A stretch of 64,000 nucleotides of DNA from NCBI GenBank assembly GCA_015680685.1, contig MNCI01022064.1, forward strand, positions 110,438 through 174,437, written 5' to 3'. Within the stretch, counting starts at the first letter, position 1, and every line of letters begins with the position of its first letter. A program made the position numbers and the translations under genes. Below, one piece after another: positions 43,251 through 54,901 of the stretch. The notes beneath the pieces were generated by a model. The model was not told the DNA's origin. It searched no databases and was given only the letters and a program-made list of their open reading frames with translations. Origin of the DNA: Gnetum montanum. Lineage: Eukaryota > Streptophyta > Gnetopsida > Gnetales > Gnetaceae.

Positions 43251-45394
43251 TGGATGGTGGCCCTTACATAGGATGCACCAAAGTGGCATTGTTTTGGTTT
43301 GGATGATGTGGTAGGTTCATGAATGTTGCACTTCTATCACTAGCATATCCTAAATAAAGGACATTTTTGAGTTTGCGGTGGGGACCTACTAGTATCAACA
43401 TGTTTATGCACATTTACAACACAAGTGGCATTCATTTGTTGATGCTGGGGTACTAAACCTTCTTGTGTCATTGGCAGTGATATTTGATGAGGTGGAGTAT
43501 AATAATATTGAGGATAGAATGGATGGTAAGAGGTGTGAGGTGGTGATCATTTAGGGGATGTCATTGGTTGATGGTACTTGGGAGAGTAATAGTGGCAATT
43601 TGAAGTAAAGGATGTAGAACAAGTTGGAAAAATAGGGTGTTGAACATAATATCCATGCTATTTCAACTAATGAGAAGGATAGGGCTGGGTTGGTGGTGGC
43701 CTCCCCCATGATTTTAGGCTTTTCCACTGCAGCTATGATAGTGTTGAGGTTGGTGATAAGTCCCCCTAGGATAATATGATTGGTTGTCGAATTGGCTATC
43801 ATTCCCATGTGGAGAAGGAAATCTCTAGGGCATGTGCTTCTGTATAAACTTTAGATTTAATGCACTTTGAAAATACTCATGTAGATGTAATAAGACTAGA
43901 AAATGACCCTTTAGATGATCATATATGCAGATTTTGCATCAATTATCTTCATCTGTGATTGAGTCTATAGCCTCACTTTCTTCAACCATTTTTCCTACTT
44001 GTCAAAAGTGTTCCTAGCTATTTCTTGGTTTTTCTTCCTTTATTTATTATGATTGCCTAGCTTGTTTTGCATGACCTTCTCCTCTACAATTTCTATCAAA
44101 GTTGTAACTTTTTTGAATACCCACTCTAACACCCTAAGAAACTTTGCTTCAAGTTCATTGATAGACTTTTGTATTAGCAAGATTCATTGCAGAATCACCT
44201 TATCAAGAGCTACCTCTTTCTTCTTACCATAGATATGGGCTTATTTTTTTTGGAGGGTTAGGTCCCAATGATATTTCTTAACATTATCCCATTTGCATAT
44301 CTCTCCTTCTTCTTTGGCCACATGCTCAATTACCTCTCAAATTTGACAAGTTCGTAGCTCGTATAATTGACCTGGGGCATACATCACAAAGGTCTCCGTT
44401 GTTTTATTACGAAGCTCATCTATGATGTGGAAAAGTTGCATTTCCTTAGAGAAACCATGGCTTGGAAATCTATTTAGTAGGGAATAATATCTATCTAAGG
44501 CCGTGTCTAAGGGTTCATGTTGTTCTTATTTCCATCCTTGGATCTATCTATTTAGATTGGACATCCTCGCATAGCTTTGGTATTTCTTGTTGAAGAGTTC
44601 CAACATTGTGGACCACTGTTGAATTGAATGTGGTTTCAATGATCTATACCACACTTCAACTCTATCAATTAGTATCTTGGGAAAGAGCCTAAGCTTTTTC
44701 CATCCACTTTCAATGTTATAGAAGGCACAAGCATCTTGGAAGGCTTGTATATGATGTTGTAGATCCGTATCGTAGCTGGCCACAAATTTCGGTATATTGT
44801 TTATATCAAACCTGGGTCAACAACTTACCTTGCGATGCCTATGGGATATCTTAACCACCTTTATGATATATATTAGGCTCTTAATGACCAACAAGGATTC
44901 ATTAGCATTAGACATGTTGTGATGAAAATTTCTATTTGGTTGATCGTGATGATTTTACCTCTGTTCATGTTGATGACCTTCAGTTTTCCTGCGGGTTCAA
45001 TTTTTGTTTTTATTCTGACCTATTAGTGGAACCATATCTCCATATCAATGTTCATCTTTGTTAGAACTAGATGTTGAAAAGGGAGAAAAAGATGAGGAAC
45101 TAGGAGGATTTCCATGGCTTCTATGATGTTCCCTAGGGTCCCTTGATTTATCCTTTCTAGATTTCAAGGAGGCCCTAGACCTTGAGGCCTCCCTAGGTCT
45201 AGGACTTACTCATATCCTCCAAGGTTTTCTGTCTTAGGTGAATATATTCCTTGAGTGTTTTTAGGCTGGTCATGAACATACAGAACCCCTGCGTGAGGTT
45301 GGTCACTCCAATTTTCTTATCCATATATTTTGTTGGTTCTCCAATGGATGTATTCACTATGTAATGCATTATCACTTCCTTGTGAAAGAGACAT
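43250..45394 (-). pseudogene. Ath-7 gag
   Basis: ATG at 45394 (MSLSQGSDNALHSEYIHWRTN). The core is decayed: 44783-44544 is open with HHIQAFQDACAFYNIESGW, and VEVWYRSLKPHSIQQW follows. The knuckle CKICIYDHLKGHF near 43900 has the last Cys replaced by Phe. The tail is Pro/Tyr-rich (43700-43450). Stops are frequent. Confidence 0.8.
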
Positions 45395-45499
45395 TGTTTT
45401 TAATTAGTGATGTGTGTGATTTAATATTTTCTAAAAGATATATTTTAATGTATTTTCAGCAATCGTGTATGATATAACTAATCTAGATAACTTGCACCA

Positions 45500-45517
45500 T
45501 CCCTGACAATGGTGTGA
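45500..45517 (-). promoter_or_regulatory. Ath-7 primer-binding site, decayed
   Basis: Element strand TCACACCATTGTCAGGGA. It aligns with tRNA-Asp-type sites of the other copies with more mismatches. Confidence 0.5.
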
Positions 45518-45518
45518 A

Positions 45519-46399
45519 TGATGAGCAATGAGGTACCTTTACATCCAACCATATGAATCACAAGCATTCACACACAATCCAATCGAATTCTATGGATAGG
45601 ACTAATTGTGCATCTAAATCATTATGCAATGATTGCATTTCGCTATCTTTCCACTTGGACTATTGGCAGCTTTGGCACATATGGTTTAGTCCAAAGTGTG
45701 GTGATAGATATTTTCTAATCCTAAGCTACTTCTAATGAAAGAAAGAGATAAATTAATTAATCTAATAAATAGTGGAAAGTAAAATCTATACTAGCCTACA
45801 TGCGATAAGTATTTGTTCCTAATCATTCGTACACACCTTGGACTTTACATAACTACCAATGGGATTACCAAGCATATGTCATTGGGCTTACCAAACAACA
45901 CACTATTGGGTTACCAAGTAATTATACTTAAGCGCTTGTGATTAGTCATACTCATTCCGCTTAATGATAGGAATCATAAAGAGTAATAAATGGAAACATT
46001 ACTAAGAAAAATAGTAAATAATTAAACAATTAAACAATTGAAAGAAATAATAAATCTAAGTGGATGTTGCAATAATAGAAGCAATCTTGATCTTTATTTC
46101 TAGTCATGTAAAGTGTCCAAGTACATCACACTCAAATAACGATGCCATACAATTACAAACATCACACTGTGGGCATGCACTGGGAAATAACATAACTAAA
46201 AATTAATAATCTATGAAAAAGCTAACTAAAATATGAACTAAAACTATGTTCCAACTATGCACCCAAGTGTTGTATTTATAAGCTAGCATGGAGGAGATGA
46301 CATTGGATATTCAACATCATTTCATGGGACTCAATATCATGTACTTGATATTGAGGCTTTGATATTAGATATTAGAGCTGATCAAATCATGACTCATCA
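45519..46399 (-). repeat. Ath-7 5' LTR (881 bp)
   Basis: TGATGAGCAATG...CATGACTCATCA. One copy of the 38-bp unit at 45750-45787. Core promoter CCTTATAAATACAAC-like; U3 contains caatat/gatatt words. Confidence 0.88.
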
Positions 46400-47430
46400 A
46401 TTTCTCATTGTCATTTGTGGACCAATTGTTGGATACTATCTCTAGGCATTGCTATTATAGCTTCTTGGATGGTTATAGTGGCTATACCAAATCCAAATTG
46501 CACTAGAGGATTAGGCCAAGACAACATTCATGAGTCCCTAGGGGACTTTTGCATATTGTAAGATGCCATTTGGCCTATTTAATGCCCCTGCAACATTTCA
46601 ATGCTGGTTCTTAGTATTTTCTAATAGCATATTGGTAGCAAGATAGAAGGCTTATTGGATGACTTCTCTACCTATGGAGCTACATTCGAGCAAGCCCTGG
46701 ATTGCCTTGAGGAAGTATTGAAATGATGTGTTGAAATAAATCTTAGGCTCAATTGGTAGAAAAGCCATCTAATGGTCCAAGAGAGCATAGTATTGGGGTA
46801 CCAAATTTCATAATATGGGATTGCGGTAGACCTAGAAAAGATAAGGGTCATCTAAGGAATCACACACCAACTAGAGATAGTTAAAGATGTTTGATCATTC
46901 GTTGGACTTACTGGCTACTATCGGTGACTCATAGAGAATTTCTCTAACATTGAAAAGCCATTGGTTGAGCTTATGAAGAAAGATGCTCTGTTCATTTTTC
47001 CAAGGAGTGTAAACCTGCATTCCAACAATTAAAGGATAAACTCGTAGAAACTCTGATTCTACGAGTAGCAGACTAGTCTAGACCATTTCACATAATGAAA
47101 GATGTATCTAATTATGCTTTGGGAGCCATGCTTATGTAGTTGAATGATGAGAAAAATTCATATTATATCTATTGCATGAGCTGAAGCATTGTGGATGCAC
47201 AGTTGAATTACACCACAATTGAGAAAGAATTAATGGCAGTGGTGTATGCTCTCAAAAAGTTTAGGTACTATGTGCTTGGCTACAAAGTGTTTATGTACAT
47301 AGACCACAATCTCATCTATTTCCTAATGAACAAGCCATTGGTGAGTCCCTATATCATATGGTGGCTTTTGATCTTGTAGGAATCTGATCTCAAAATGGTA
47401 GATCGGAAAGGGACTATGAATGTGGTTGCT
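46400..47430 (+). pseudogene. Ath-6 reverse transcriptase (rest) and RNase H
   Basis: After Ath-7 the RT resumes: a shifted FVDQLLDTI-like piece, FLDGYSGYTKSKLH-like, GTFAYCKMPFGLFNAPATFQ, then the catalytic box GLLDDFSTYGATFEQALD (LLDD at 46652-46663, FMDD in Ath-5). RNase H includes LNYTTIEKELMAVVYALKKF, VFMYIDHNLIYFLMNKP and DRKGTMNVVADYLSQL (47191-47460). The open frames 47191-47379 and 47395-47598 belong to this domain. Shifts between 46800 and 47190 break it. Confidence 0.82.
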
Positions 47431-48841
47431 GACTATCTCTCACAACTAATATGGGATAATAAAGAGGATGAGAGCCCACTCTTTGATCAATTTCTAGACA
47501 AACTCCTCTTTACAGGAGCAATAAATGAACAAATGCCCATAGAAATAATATGGTACATTGGCATTCTCACTTACCTTTTCACTCAAGAGATGCCATAAGA
47601 TTTGGACTTTAGGAAGAAATAACAATTTCTTCATTAGGAAATGTACTTCATGGAAATCAACAGACATCTTTACAAGGTGTGTACCGATAGCCTAGTTTGT
47701 TGGGGTGTCCTTGATGTGGATCAACTACGTGTTCTCTAGGATGCTCATGAAGGCCCTTATAGAGGCCACTATGCAAAAATATGCATGGTTATGAAAATCT
47801 TGATGGTAGGATACTATTGGCCTACAATCTTTAGTGACACCCACTAGTTCATTTGATCTTATGAACATTGTCAAAGAGATGGTGGGATGACTACATGAAT
47901 GAAGGATCCTTAATAGTGGATTCAACCACTGGATCCCTTTGACATATGAGGCATAGACTTCATGGGTCCCATCACACCCATGTCCAATGGAAAGGCGTAT
48001 ATCATTGTAGAAGTTGACTATTGCACCAAATGGGTAGAAGTAGCAACCATCATCGACTATACATCATCCACTATTGCTCAATTCATACAACAAAAAGTTG
48101 TCAATAGATTTGGGGTGTCACATGCACTAATTTCTAACAATGGAACTCCTTTTATAGGTGCAACTTTTCAAAAACTTATGCAACACTTGGGGGTTGAACA
48201 TAAATTAACAACACCCTATCATCTACAAGCCAACGGTCAAGCAGAGGTAACTAATAGGGAGATCACAAAGATCCTAACAAGGAACATATGTAAATATAGG
48301 AGAGATTTGTACATAAAACTCAACGATGCCCTTTGGGCATACCGTTCAACATGGAAACTTCTTATTGGCTACTCTCCTTATAAGCTAGTGTATGGAAAAC
48401 TTCCAATGCTTCTAATTCAACCTAAGCTCCATACAATCTCAATGGCCTATGAACTAAAGCTTGATCTAAGTCTAGCACAAAAGGAAAGACTAATCAACCT
48501 CAACATGCTTAAAAAGAATCAATTGATGGCCCTATTTTTGAATGAGTTGCATAATGCATTCAATAAGTAATGTCATGACCTTAGAGTAAGAAAAGGAAAA
48601 TTCCAACATGATGGTAAGGTCCTACTAGAACCCCACATACGTATCCTAGAAGAAAACTTTTCAAATGTTGTGGGAGGGACCTTATATAATTGATCAAACT
48701 TTTTCCTTTGGGGCCATGTTAATTTACAAAATTGAAAGCCCAAGTAAAAAGTAGTTGGTCAACATCCAACACGTAAAACCTTTCCTAGAACAAGACAAGT
48801 CAGTGCAATTACCACGTCAATGGATGGACAACCATGTTTAA
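47431..48841 (+). pseudogene. Ath-6 integrase, second catalytic Asp mutated
   Basis: Open over 202 codons at 47962-48570: MGPITPMSNGKAYIIVEVDY (first Asp present), ISNNGTPF where ISDNGTHF is expected (Asp to Asn, codon 48136-48138), and ANGQAEVTNREI with the Glu. The upstream zinc-binding region carries DAHEGPYRGHYAKI-like His pairs (about 47740). Downstream is a decayed GPY-type LWEGPYI region and an end MDNHV before TAA at 48839-48841. The mutated Asp should inactivate the enzyme. Confidence 0.85.
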
Positions 48842-50392
48842 TTTTTTTGAATATCCTCCTTCTAACTTAGTTATGGAGGAGATGGCCATCCATGTTAACC
48901 ATCTACAAGGCTCCTCAGTTTTTCATCCTTTTTATTTTTTACATTTTTTGTTTTATACATTTTTTTACACTTTGTTGATTTTTATCCATTTTCTCAATTT
49001 TTGTTTTACAACATCATTAGTATGTTTTATCTTTCTTAAATATTTTATACTTTTTTATATATTTTACTTTATTATGTTTCTATGTATCACTTTCATCATT
49101 TTTGCTAATAAAAGTGCTTTATTACTACAAGACACAGTGCCACTGTTGCTATTTACTAATGATGGTTTATGATTAATGTTGTAATTGTCAATGTATAGTT
49201 TCTATCTTTGAATTCTAATGTTTAATAACTATGACATGGTTTATTTTTCATGGAACAAGAAGTGAGTCGTGACATCCACCCATCCACACACTCTATGGTT
49301 TTCCTTGTTCTGGAAGATTGAGATCCCTTTCATTAAAGAAACTTTTAATAAATTGGTGACCTTGGTAGTTTCCAGAATTGGAAAGGATTCAAAAGGTTTG
49401 TATAGGGTGTGACTTCAATGGGACTTAATACTCTTGGTACTCTTCTACTTACTTAGGTGCTTGAGTGTTTTCATGAGCTTCTTATCATTATGCTCCAACC
49501 AGTAATAGGAAGTCAAATAAAGTCTTTGCATGGTATGGTTACCATCCAAAAAGAAAAAGAAAACACATTAAAAAAACATGATGGGAATTCAAAGCACATC
49601 CCATAGACAAATAAATGGGTTACAAGCACTGGTTATGGGACTAGAAAGACATGTTACCCATGTTGAAGGTCCCCTCTAACTAAGGCCCTCTCTCACTTTC
49701 TACTTCTCTTTATGGAATAGTGATTGTTTTATGGGTGCACTCTTGTGTCTTTAGAGGATGGATTGGTCATAGAGTGGTGATGTGAAGTCACTAAAAGAGG
49801 TTGATTTTGGTCTGGACTAAGGATGGATCTTCTCAAGTTATTTTAAATAGAAATTCCACAAGGGACTTCTTATGACCTTAATTTGAGATTTCATCCCACC
49901 TTCTCAGCCATTCGTTAATGCTGCCATCACTCACCTCACTACTGATATCTATGTTATGCTTGATGTTTTAGTTTGATATGCTGAAATTCTTGGATAGATT
50001 CTTTCTGGTTGGTCTTTAACTTTTCATAACTATTAATTGACCATGGGGCCCATAGACTTCTTAGTTAATGTTATGCAAGGCAAAAAGGGCATGTGCCTAC
50101 TATGAGGAGGACCCACTTACATGTCTTTCAGTTTGGTTAGTTAAGTTCCTTACGTTAGACATTATTACTATCCTATCTTTTGCATATTCCATTGTGTATT
50201 CTTCCCAATGCTCCTTAAAATCTCATAATATTTATTCTATGAACTATTTTATCAATTTTTTGAGCTTTAATATCCTCTTCTACTATTTTCATCATGTTCA
50301 TGGCTTTTTGGGATTCCATTTGATCCTAATTTCATTCAAAAACTCCGTGTGTTTTGGAAGTTTGACCAAAATCAACATAAGTCAATGGTGAT
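48842..50392 (+). other. Ath-6 post-pol non-coding spacer
   Basis: It begins with the polypurine-like TTAGTTATGGAGGAGATGG (48869-48887) just after integrase. It contains a T-rich stretch (48930-49080), the GGGTGTGACTTCAATGGGA block (49404-49422) and the ATGAGGAGGACCCACTT block (50101-50117). The T-rich ORF 48834-49172 has no domain. Confidence 0.6.
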
Positions 50393-50497
50393 CAATAGCC
50401 CCATTGACTAGGCCTATTCGATGCAATTGACCCCATTGATGGGGCCTTATCGACTAGGTCCTATCAATGCATGCCAAAAACTCTATATATATCATTG
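50393..50497 (+). promoter_or_regulatory. Ath-6 internal U3-like promoter
   Basis: ccccattgactaggcc, tcgatgcaattgacccc and gatggggccttatcgac (50399-50460) precede CTCTATATATATC (TATA at 50483-50492). The Ath-6 LTR has the same words (ggcctcattgacatggccc, tcgatgcatcg, gccccatcgatg) before TTATAAATACG. Confidence 0.55.
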
Positions 50498-50639
50498 CAT
50501 ACTTTGGAATTTTCTGTTATTTTCTTTATAACACAAGGGGAGTTTCTGCCATTTTTCAAAGCCTAAAACCTTCTAGAGCCCATAACTCTGCAATCGTTTG
50601 TCAAAATCACTCCATTTTTTGACCTTGTAGCTACAAGAG

Positions 50640-50931
50640 GTAAGCTCTTAATTAAACCTTAAGGCTTTTGATGAAATTTTTTGAAAATTTTTCTAACTCG
50701 CCTAAAGGATTAATGAATAGAACGATATGAAACCATCAATTTTTGAGAGTTAACCCTTCCAACACCTTTCAGAATTATTAACTCTAAAACACATGAAAAA
50801 TAATGATTAAAATTGATTAAATCAACCATAATCACAACTTAGCCAAGTGTAACTATCCAAAGGAGGTAAGGTATCCCAATTATTTCATGTTACACAACAA
50901 TTGCTAACCCATGGTCATGTTGTGATTACAG
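50640..50931 (+). other. Ath-6 putative 5'-leader intron (292 nt)
   Basis: Donor ACAAGAG|GTAAGCTC at 50640 (near the plant consensus), branch-like TTGCTAACCC at about 50900 and acceptor TGTGATTACAG ending at 50931, with ATG starting at 50932. It is the best donor-branch-acceptor set of the copies. Confidence 0.6.
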
Positions 50932-53776
50932 ATGGCTTTAAGACCAAAACGATCGTAGGAGGGAGGACCCTCTCAAGCAAGGGAGAAACTACCTAGAACT
51001 AGAAGGGGCCAATGATCAGCCAAAAGAAACCCATGTAATGAGACCTCTTCAAGAGGAGACCAAAGTTGAATCTATTTGACACATTCCTAAAGAAGAAGTC
51101 ACAGTAGAATAATAGTAGCATGGGGAGGCATTAGGATCCATACTGAGGCTTGAAGTCACACTAACACAAGCCTGCCTAGACATCATTAGGCCTTGTGATA
51201 TCCAATGATCAGTTCTTTAGGAACTAAACTTCGAGCCATTTTTAGAGCATGCTCTAGCAGAGGTGAAAACACAATTGCAAACCTCTTCCATGTGGCTAAT
51301 CCTCACTTCTAGTGAGGAGTGGTACATGGGAGAGACGTAGCTCTTTTGAAATAATAGAAGGGTAGGTTTCATAGTGAAGATCAAAGATATTCAAGTGTTC
51401 TACTTAGCTAAAACTAAATCATAGGTGCTTAGGTTGCCTAATGCTCGAACATAACTAGTAGAGCTATCTATGCAAGCTAACCTTGAGGCCAAAAAAGAGT
51501 GGACCTAGTGCTGTTACTAGGTCAATCGTAAGGAGTTTAGCATGCTCACATAAGTGGAATGCATATACTTTAAGATAACAACCTATTAGCTCAATCCAAT
51601 TATGAGGCCCAGTAAGGTGATCACTTTTTCTACTCGAGTATGTGTCACTCTAAGTGGAAGATTTCTAGCAAACCTTCCATAATTGGTCTATTTAGAGATC
51701 AAGAAGTGCTTCAAAGAAAATGAATGTAGAAGGAAAACCCTGCCTTTCCCATGCCTCATTTGAAAACTTTGCAAAAGGGTAAGGATCATCTGCTATGAAA
51801 ATGACATGATTAGGTGTACTCCTATAATCTCATGGTCTAAAATGATGAAGGATAAGATAGCTACCATGACTAAAGAAGGGGAGTAGTTCCCACCACCTCT
51901 ACTGCCTACTCCAGAAACAACATCGAAGGTGCATGTAGCCATTGAGTGCTTGTGTGAAATTTGAGAATAGCCCTTGCATGAGTAAACATGTAGGAATGAT
52001 TGGCAGAGATCCATCTATTTATTGACCTGTGATGAGTTACCTTTATGAGGTGGCTTGAAAAATTAGCTAGATGCAAAGAGGTGGATCGATATTCTCTGCT
52101 CAATGAACCCAGTTTCCCACAAGATTGAATCCTAGTGCCTGAAAGGTTACGGTGTCTCTATCTCAACACCATTTATTCCTAGAAATCTCTAGGAATGTTT
52201 CCTCCTTTTTAGTGGGCTTGGAGGTAGATGAAGGGGCAACTGTATTGGTGATGCAGCACCAAGGGTAGGAGACTGCTACTAAAGTAGTTGCTGACCAAAT
52301 CGCAAAAGCACTTAATGTGCCTATGGCATCTATACTAGACATGTTTGCACTTTGAGATGTGCAAACATTCATAGGCATGGTAAGTGGAAGATTGAGTATA
52401 GCCTAGCATGAAGAGTTGTTGGACCAACTTGTGGGGATTGGGCAACTGATTTCACATATCTTCAATTTTCCAAACAACATTACTACAACCCAGTCAGAGC
52501 TACTAGAAGTACAGGGCAAATGCATCATCTTGGATGAGCAACTTGAAATGACTTAAGCAAAAAACCAATGCTTAGCCTTAGAAGTTGCTAAACTATGTGC
52601 TTGTTTTGCTGATCCTACACTCCTTAGTCCAACAATAACTAGAGATGAAGCTTTTTAGTAGCTTCAAGAATTATTAAAATAAGATGAGGAGGAAATAGTT
52701 ATGGCCATCTTTAACTAGTGCATAGCAGAAGGAAAAACCTACTTGATTTTGAAGGACTTGGTTCAGATGTGCTAAGAGAATGAATCTCTAATTGTAGAAA
52801 ATCATCACCTATCTAATGTTGATGCACAAAAACAAGAGATGTAGGAATTCATTTATTAATAGCAAGAGCAACTCGCCAAGGTAAACATAGAATTGAGGAA
52901 ATTGACTGTAGAGAATCGTAATCTATCAATAGGGGAATTCTAAGCCTTACACTAGAAATTTTCCATTGAGATTGACTCCTAAAAGGACAAGGCTCTCAAA
53001 TTTGAAAAAGTTAAGAATCGCTATAGAGACCAAGTTTGCCTGCAAAAGGAAGTAAATGAGAAGCATATTCAAATAGCTAAGGTAAAAGTAAATGAGGTCC
53101 TCCAACAACTCTAACAAGGAAGGGAGGTATGATAGCCAATCATTGATGAAATAGATGCCTATAGTATAGCAGAGATCTACCTAAAGAAGTTGCAAATTGA
53201 AGAAATGATAGAGTATATGGAACTGCCTAATCTCTGCTATGCAAACCTAGCAATGTTGACTATTGGATGACCATGGTTAGAACTTGAAAAATAAGTGGCC
53301 AGCTCATACTTATTGTCCAAGGCCAAGTTTAAGCATCATAAGAACACTAAGCAAAAGCTTGAGACAAAAAATTCTAAACTTGAGGTTCTTAGGGCATGAT
53401 TGACTAATCAATGATTAATTCCAAAAAACCTAGCCAAGAGAATGAATAGATACTAGGAGCTATAGAACATAGTTAGGGCATTTAACATTGAACATAAGCA
53501 ATTCATTTCCTAGTTCATCAATGCTAAGGAGTTATTCTTAGCAATTCCATGTTCTTGGGATGTGTCCATTCCAGCCCACATTAGCAACGTTGCATGGACT
53601 AAACATAATCCTAGGAGTAAGGAGGAGAAAATGAAAGCATTATTGGATGCTTTTCACCTCCTGCCAGAAGTTTCGGTAGCAGTAGGATAGTCACATCCAA
53701 CTTAGCCACTACACGTGCCTGAAGCCAACGAAGGTCCTTTAGAGCCCCTAGAACCTCCACCGCCTAAGACTATCTA
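50932..53776 (+). pseudogene. Ath-6 accessory ORF, full length with many Gln-to-stop changes
   Basis: Starts MALRPKRS, then a stop and GGPSQA. Order as in Ath-5: N-terminal basic part, LTQACLDII segment (about 51150), plant-transposon-protein-like region with LPFPCLI near 51745, GATVLVMQHQG module (about 52230), coiled coil (52440-53400: LAKVNIELRKLTVENRNLS and YRDQVCLQKEVNEKHIQIAK align one to one with Ath-5), MELPNLCYANLAML, PCSWDVSIPAHISN with SKEEKMKALLDAF, and a Pro-rich end PPPPKTI before TAA. Stops in the coil mostly lie where Ath-5 has Gln. Confidence 0.78.
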
Positions 53777-53999
53777 ATCTTATCCACTATCTTTACACCA
53801 TCAGAGGATGTGCTATTAGAGTTTTGTAGAATCATGTCATGGTGTTCAATTTTCTATCATGAAAACTGTAATTTTTGTAATGTGTTGATTCGTACACTAT
53901 GGTATTCAATTTTTTCAAGTTAATTTATTAAGTCTAGTATCAATCAATAATCCCATACCTTCCTAATTTTGAAAAGAAACTCAAGGATGATTTTTCATT

Positions 54000-54013
54000 C
54001 AGTCGTGAGGGTA
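54000..54013 (+). promoter_or_regulatory. Ath-6 polypurine tract
   Basis: CAGTCGTGAGGGTA directly before the LTR start TGATGAG. Confidence 0.6.
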
Positions 54014-54901
54014 TGATGAGTTGTGGTTGGCTACATTGATGAGGCCTCATTGACATGGCCCTATCGATGCATCGTTTCATGTGTTGATGCAGCCCCATCG
54101 ATGTAGGGCTTTCTCTTACTTATAAATACGTGCTCACCAGCTGCATTTATGACATTCAAGTCATAGTAGTAGCAAAGCTCTTGCAGTTTTTCCATTCGAG
54201 AGTTAGAATATGTTTTTGAGTGCTTGCTGTAGGAGTCATTGAGTGTACAGATCTTTATTTGAGTGTTGTTATACCTGAGCACAACAGTTTGTATAGTAAT
54301 AAAGATGAGCTTCTTGATAAACCTTGTAGCATTCTAGATAGTTTAGATGTTTCATTCATGCATGTAATACTTTTATTTATTTATTTAATGTTTTGTAATA
54401 ATTAAGCCAATTAAGTAATTAAGCAAGATAAGCTAGGTAGATTAAATACATAAGTATGACCACTTCAAGCATAACACGTATTCTCTTGGTAAGTCTAGCA
54501 ACGTTATTGCTTGGTGTGCCTAGTAACATAGCACTTGGTAACCCAGCAGTGGATACATGGGTTTAGGATGTATATGAAAAGTGGGGCTAGATGCTTATGT
54601 TAGGACTAGTTTATAGTTAAATCAAATTAATCATTAAATTACTTTATCTCTCTCTCTCTCTCTTCAGGCACCAAAGAACTTAAAACATAAAATGATAGAA
54701 ATCGTATGCCTCAATTACACTTGATCATACCTTTGTACTTAAAATGTGTAATTGGGAAGACAATGAAAGATCTTAGGATAAGGTTCACTTCTTGGAAGAC
54801 TAGTGTACCAAAAACTATAGAGTCCATAGAATTCTACCAGATCATGTGTGAATGCTCTGTGATTCATATGGTTGGGCATAGAAGTACCTCACCACTCATC
54901 A
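54014..54901 (+). repeat. Ath-6 3' LTR (888 bp)
   Basis: TGATGAGTTGTGG...CACCACTCATCA. U3 has tcgatg/ggcc words, TATA at about 54120 (ttataaatacg), and a (TC)n run at 54647-54663. It is followed directly by Ath-3 RNase H. Confidence 0.88.
54647..54663. repeat. (TC)n microsatellite
   Basis: A short uninterrupted TC run inside the Ath-6 LTR, where the other LTRs have only tctt-like sequence. Confidence 0.85.

Larger units (their letters stand above)
37096..46399 (-). mobile_element. Ath-7: pol-less element inside Ath-6 RT
   Basis: In element order: 5' LTR (45519-46399), primer-binding site, gag (from 45394), pol linker remnant (about 43240-42960), post-pol spacer, U3-like promoter, accessory ORF (40946-38244), polypurine tract (38053) and 3' LTR (37096-38052). 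The RT frame of Ath-6 is continuous on either side. The first dozen bases of the 3' LTR and the left TSD are lost. Protease and RT-integrase are absent with the same junction as in Ath-4. It is strongly decayed. Confidence 0.85.
36839..54901 (+). mobile_element. Ath-6: 5'-truncated plus-strand element, interrupted by Ath-7
   Basis: Pieces: RT start (36839-37095), RT remainder to integrase (46400-48841), post-pol spacer, internal promoter and intron, accessory ORF (50932-53776), polypurine tract and 3' LTR (54014-54901). The 5' LTR, gag and protease are missing, removed by the deletion that joins to the Ath-3 LTR. Its 3' LTR is followed directly by RNase H of Ath-3 in frame order, so Ath-6 had inserted there. 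Its LTR belongs to the tcgatg/ggcc type. Confidence 0.82.

Noticed and set aside
48834-49172. 112-codon T-rich ORF with apparent membrane helices
   Set aside because: Phe/Leu/Ile-rich translation arises from the T-rich spacer that follows pol in Ath-6; the equivalent stretch in Ath-3 (56569-56817) gives an unrelated sequence.
50932-53776. Viral-type envelope glycoprotein
   Set aside because: The position matches the env-like ORF of Athila, but no signal peptide, transmembrane helix or cleavage site is visible in any copy; coiled coil dominates.
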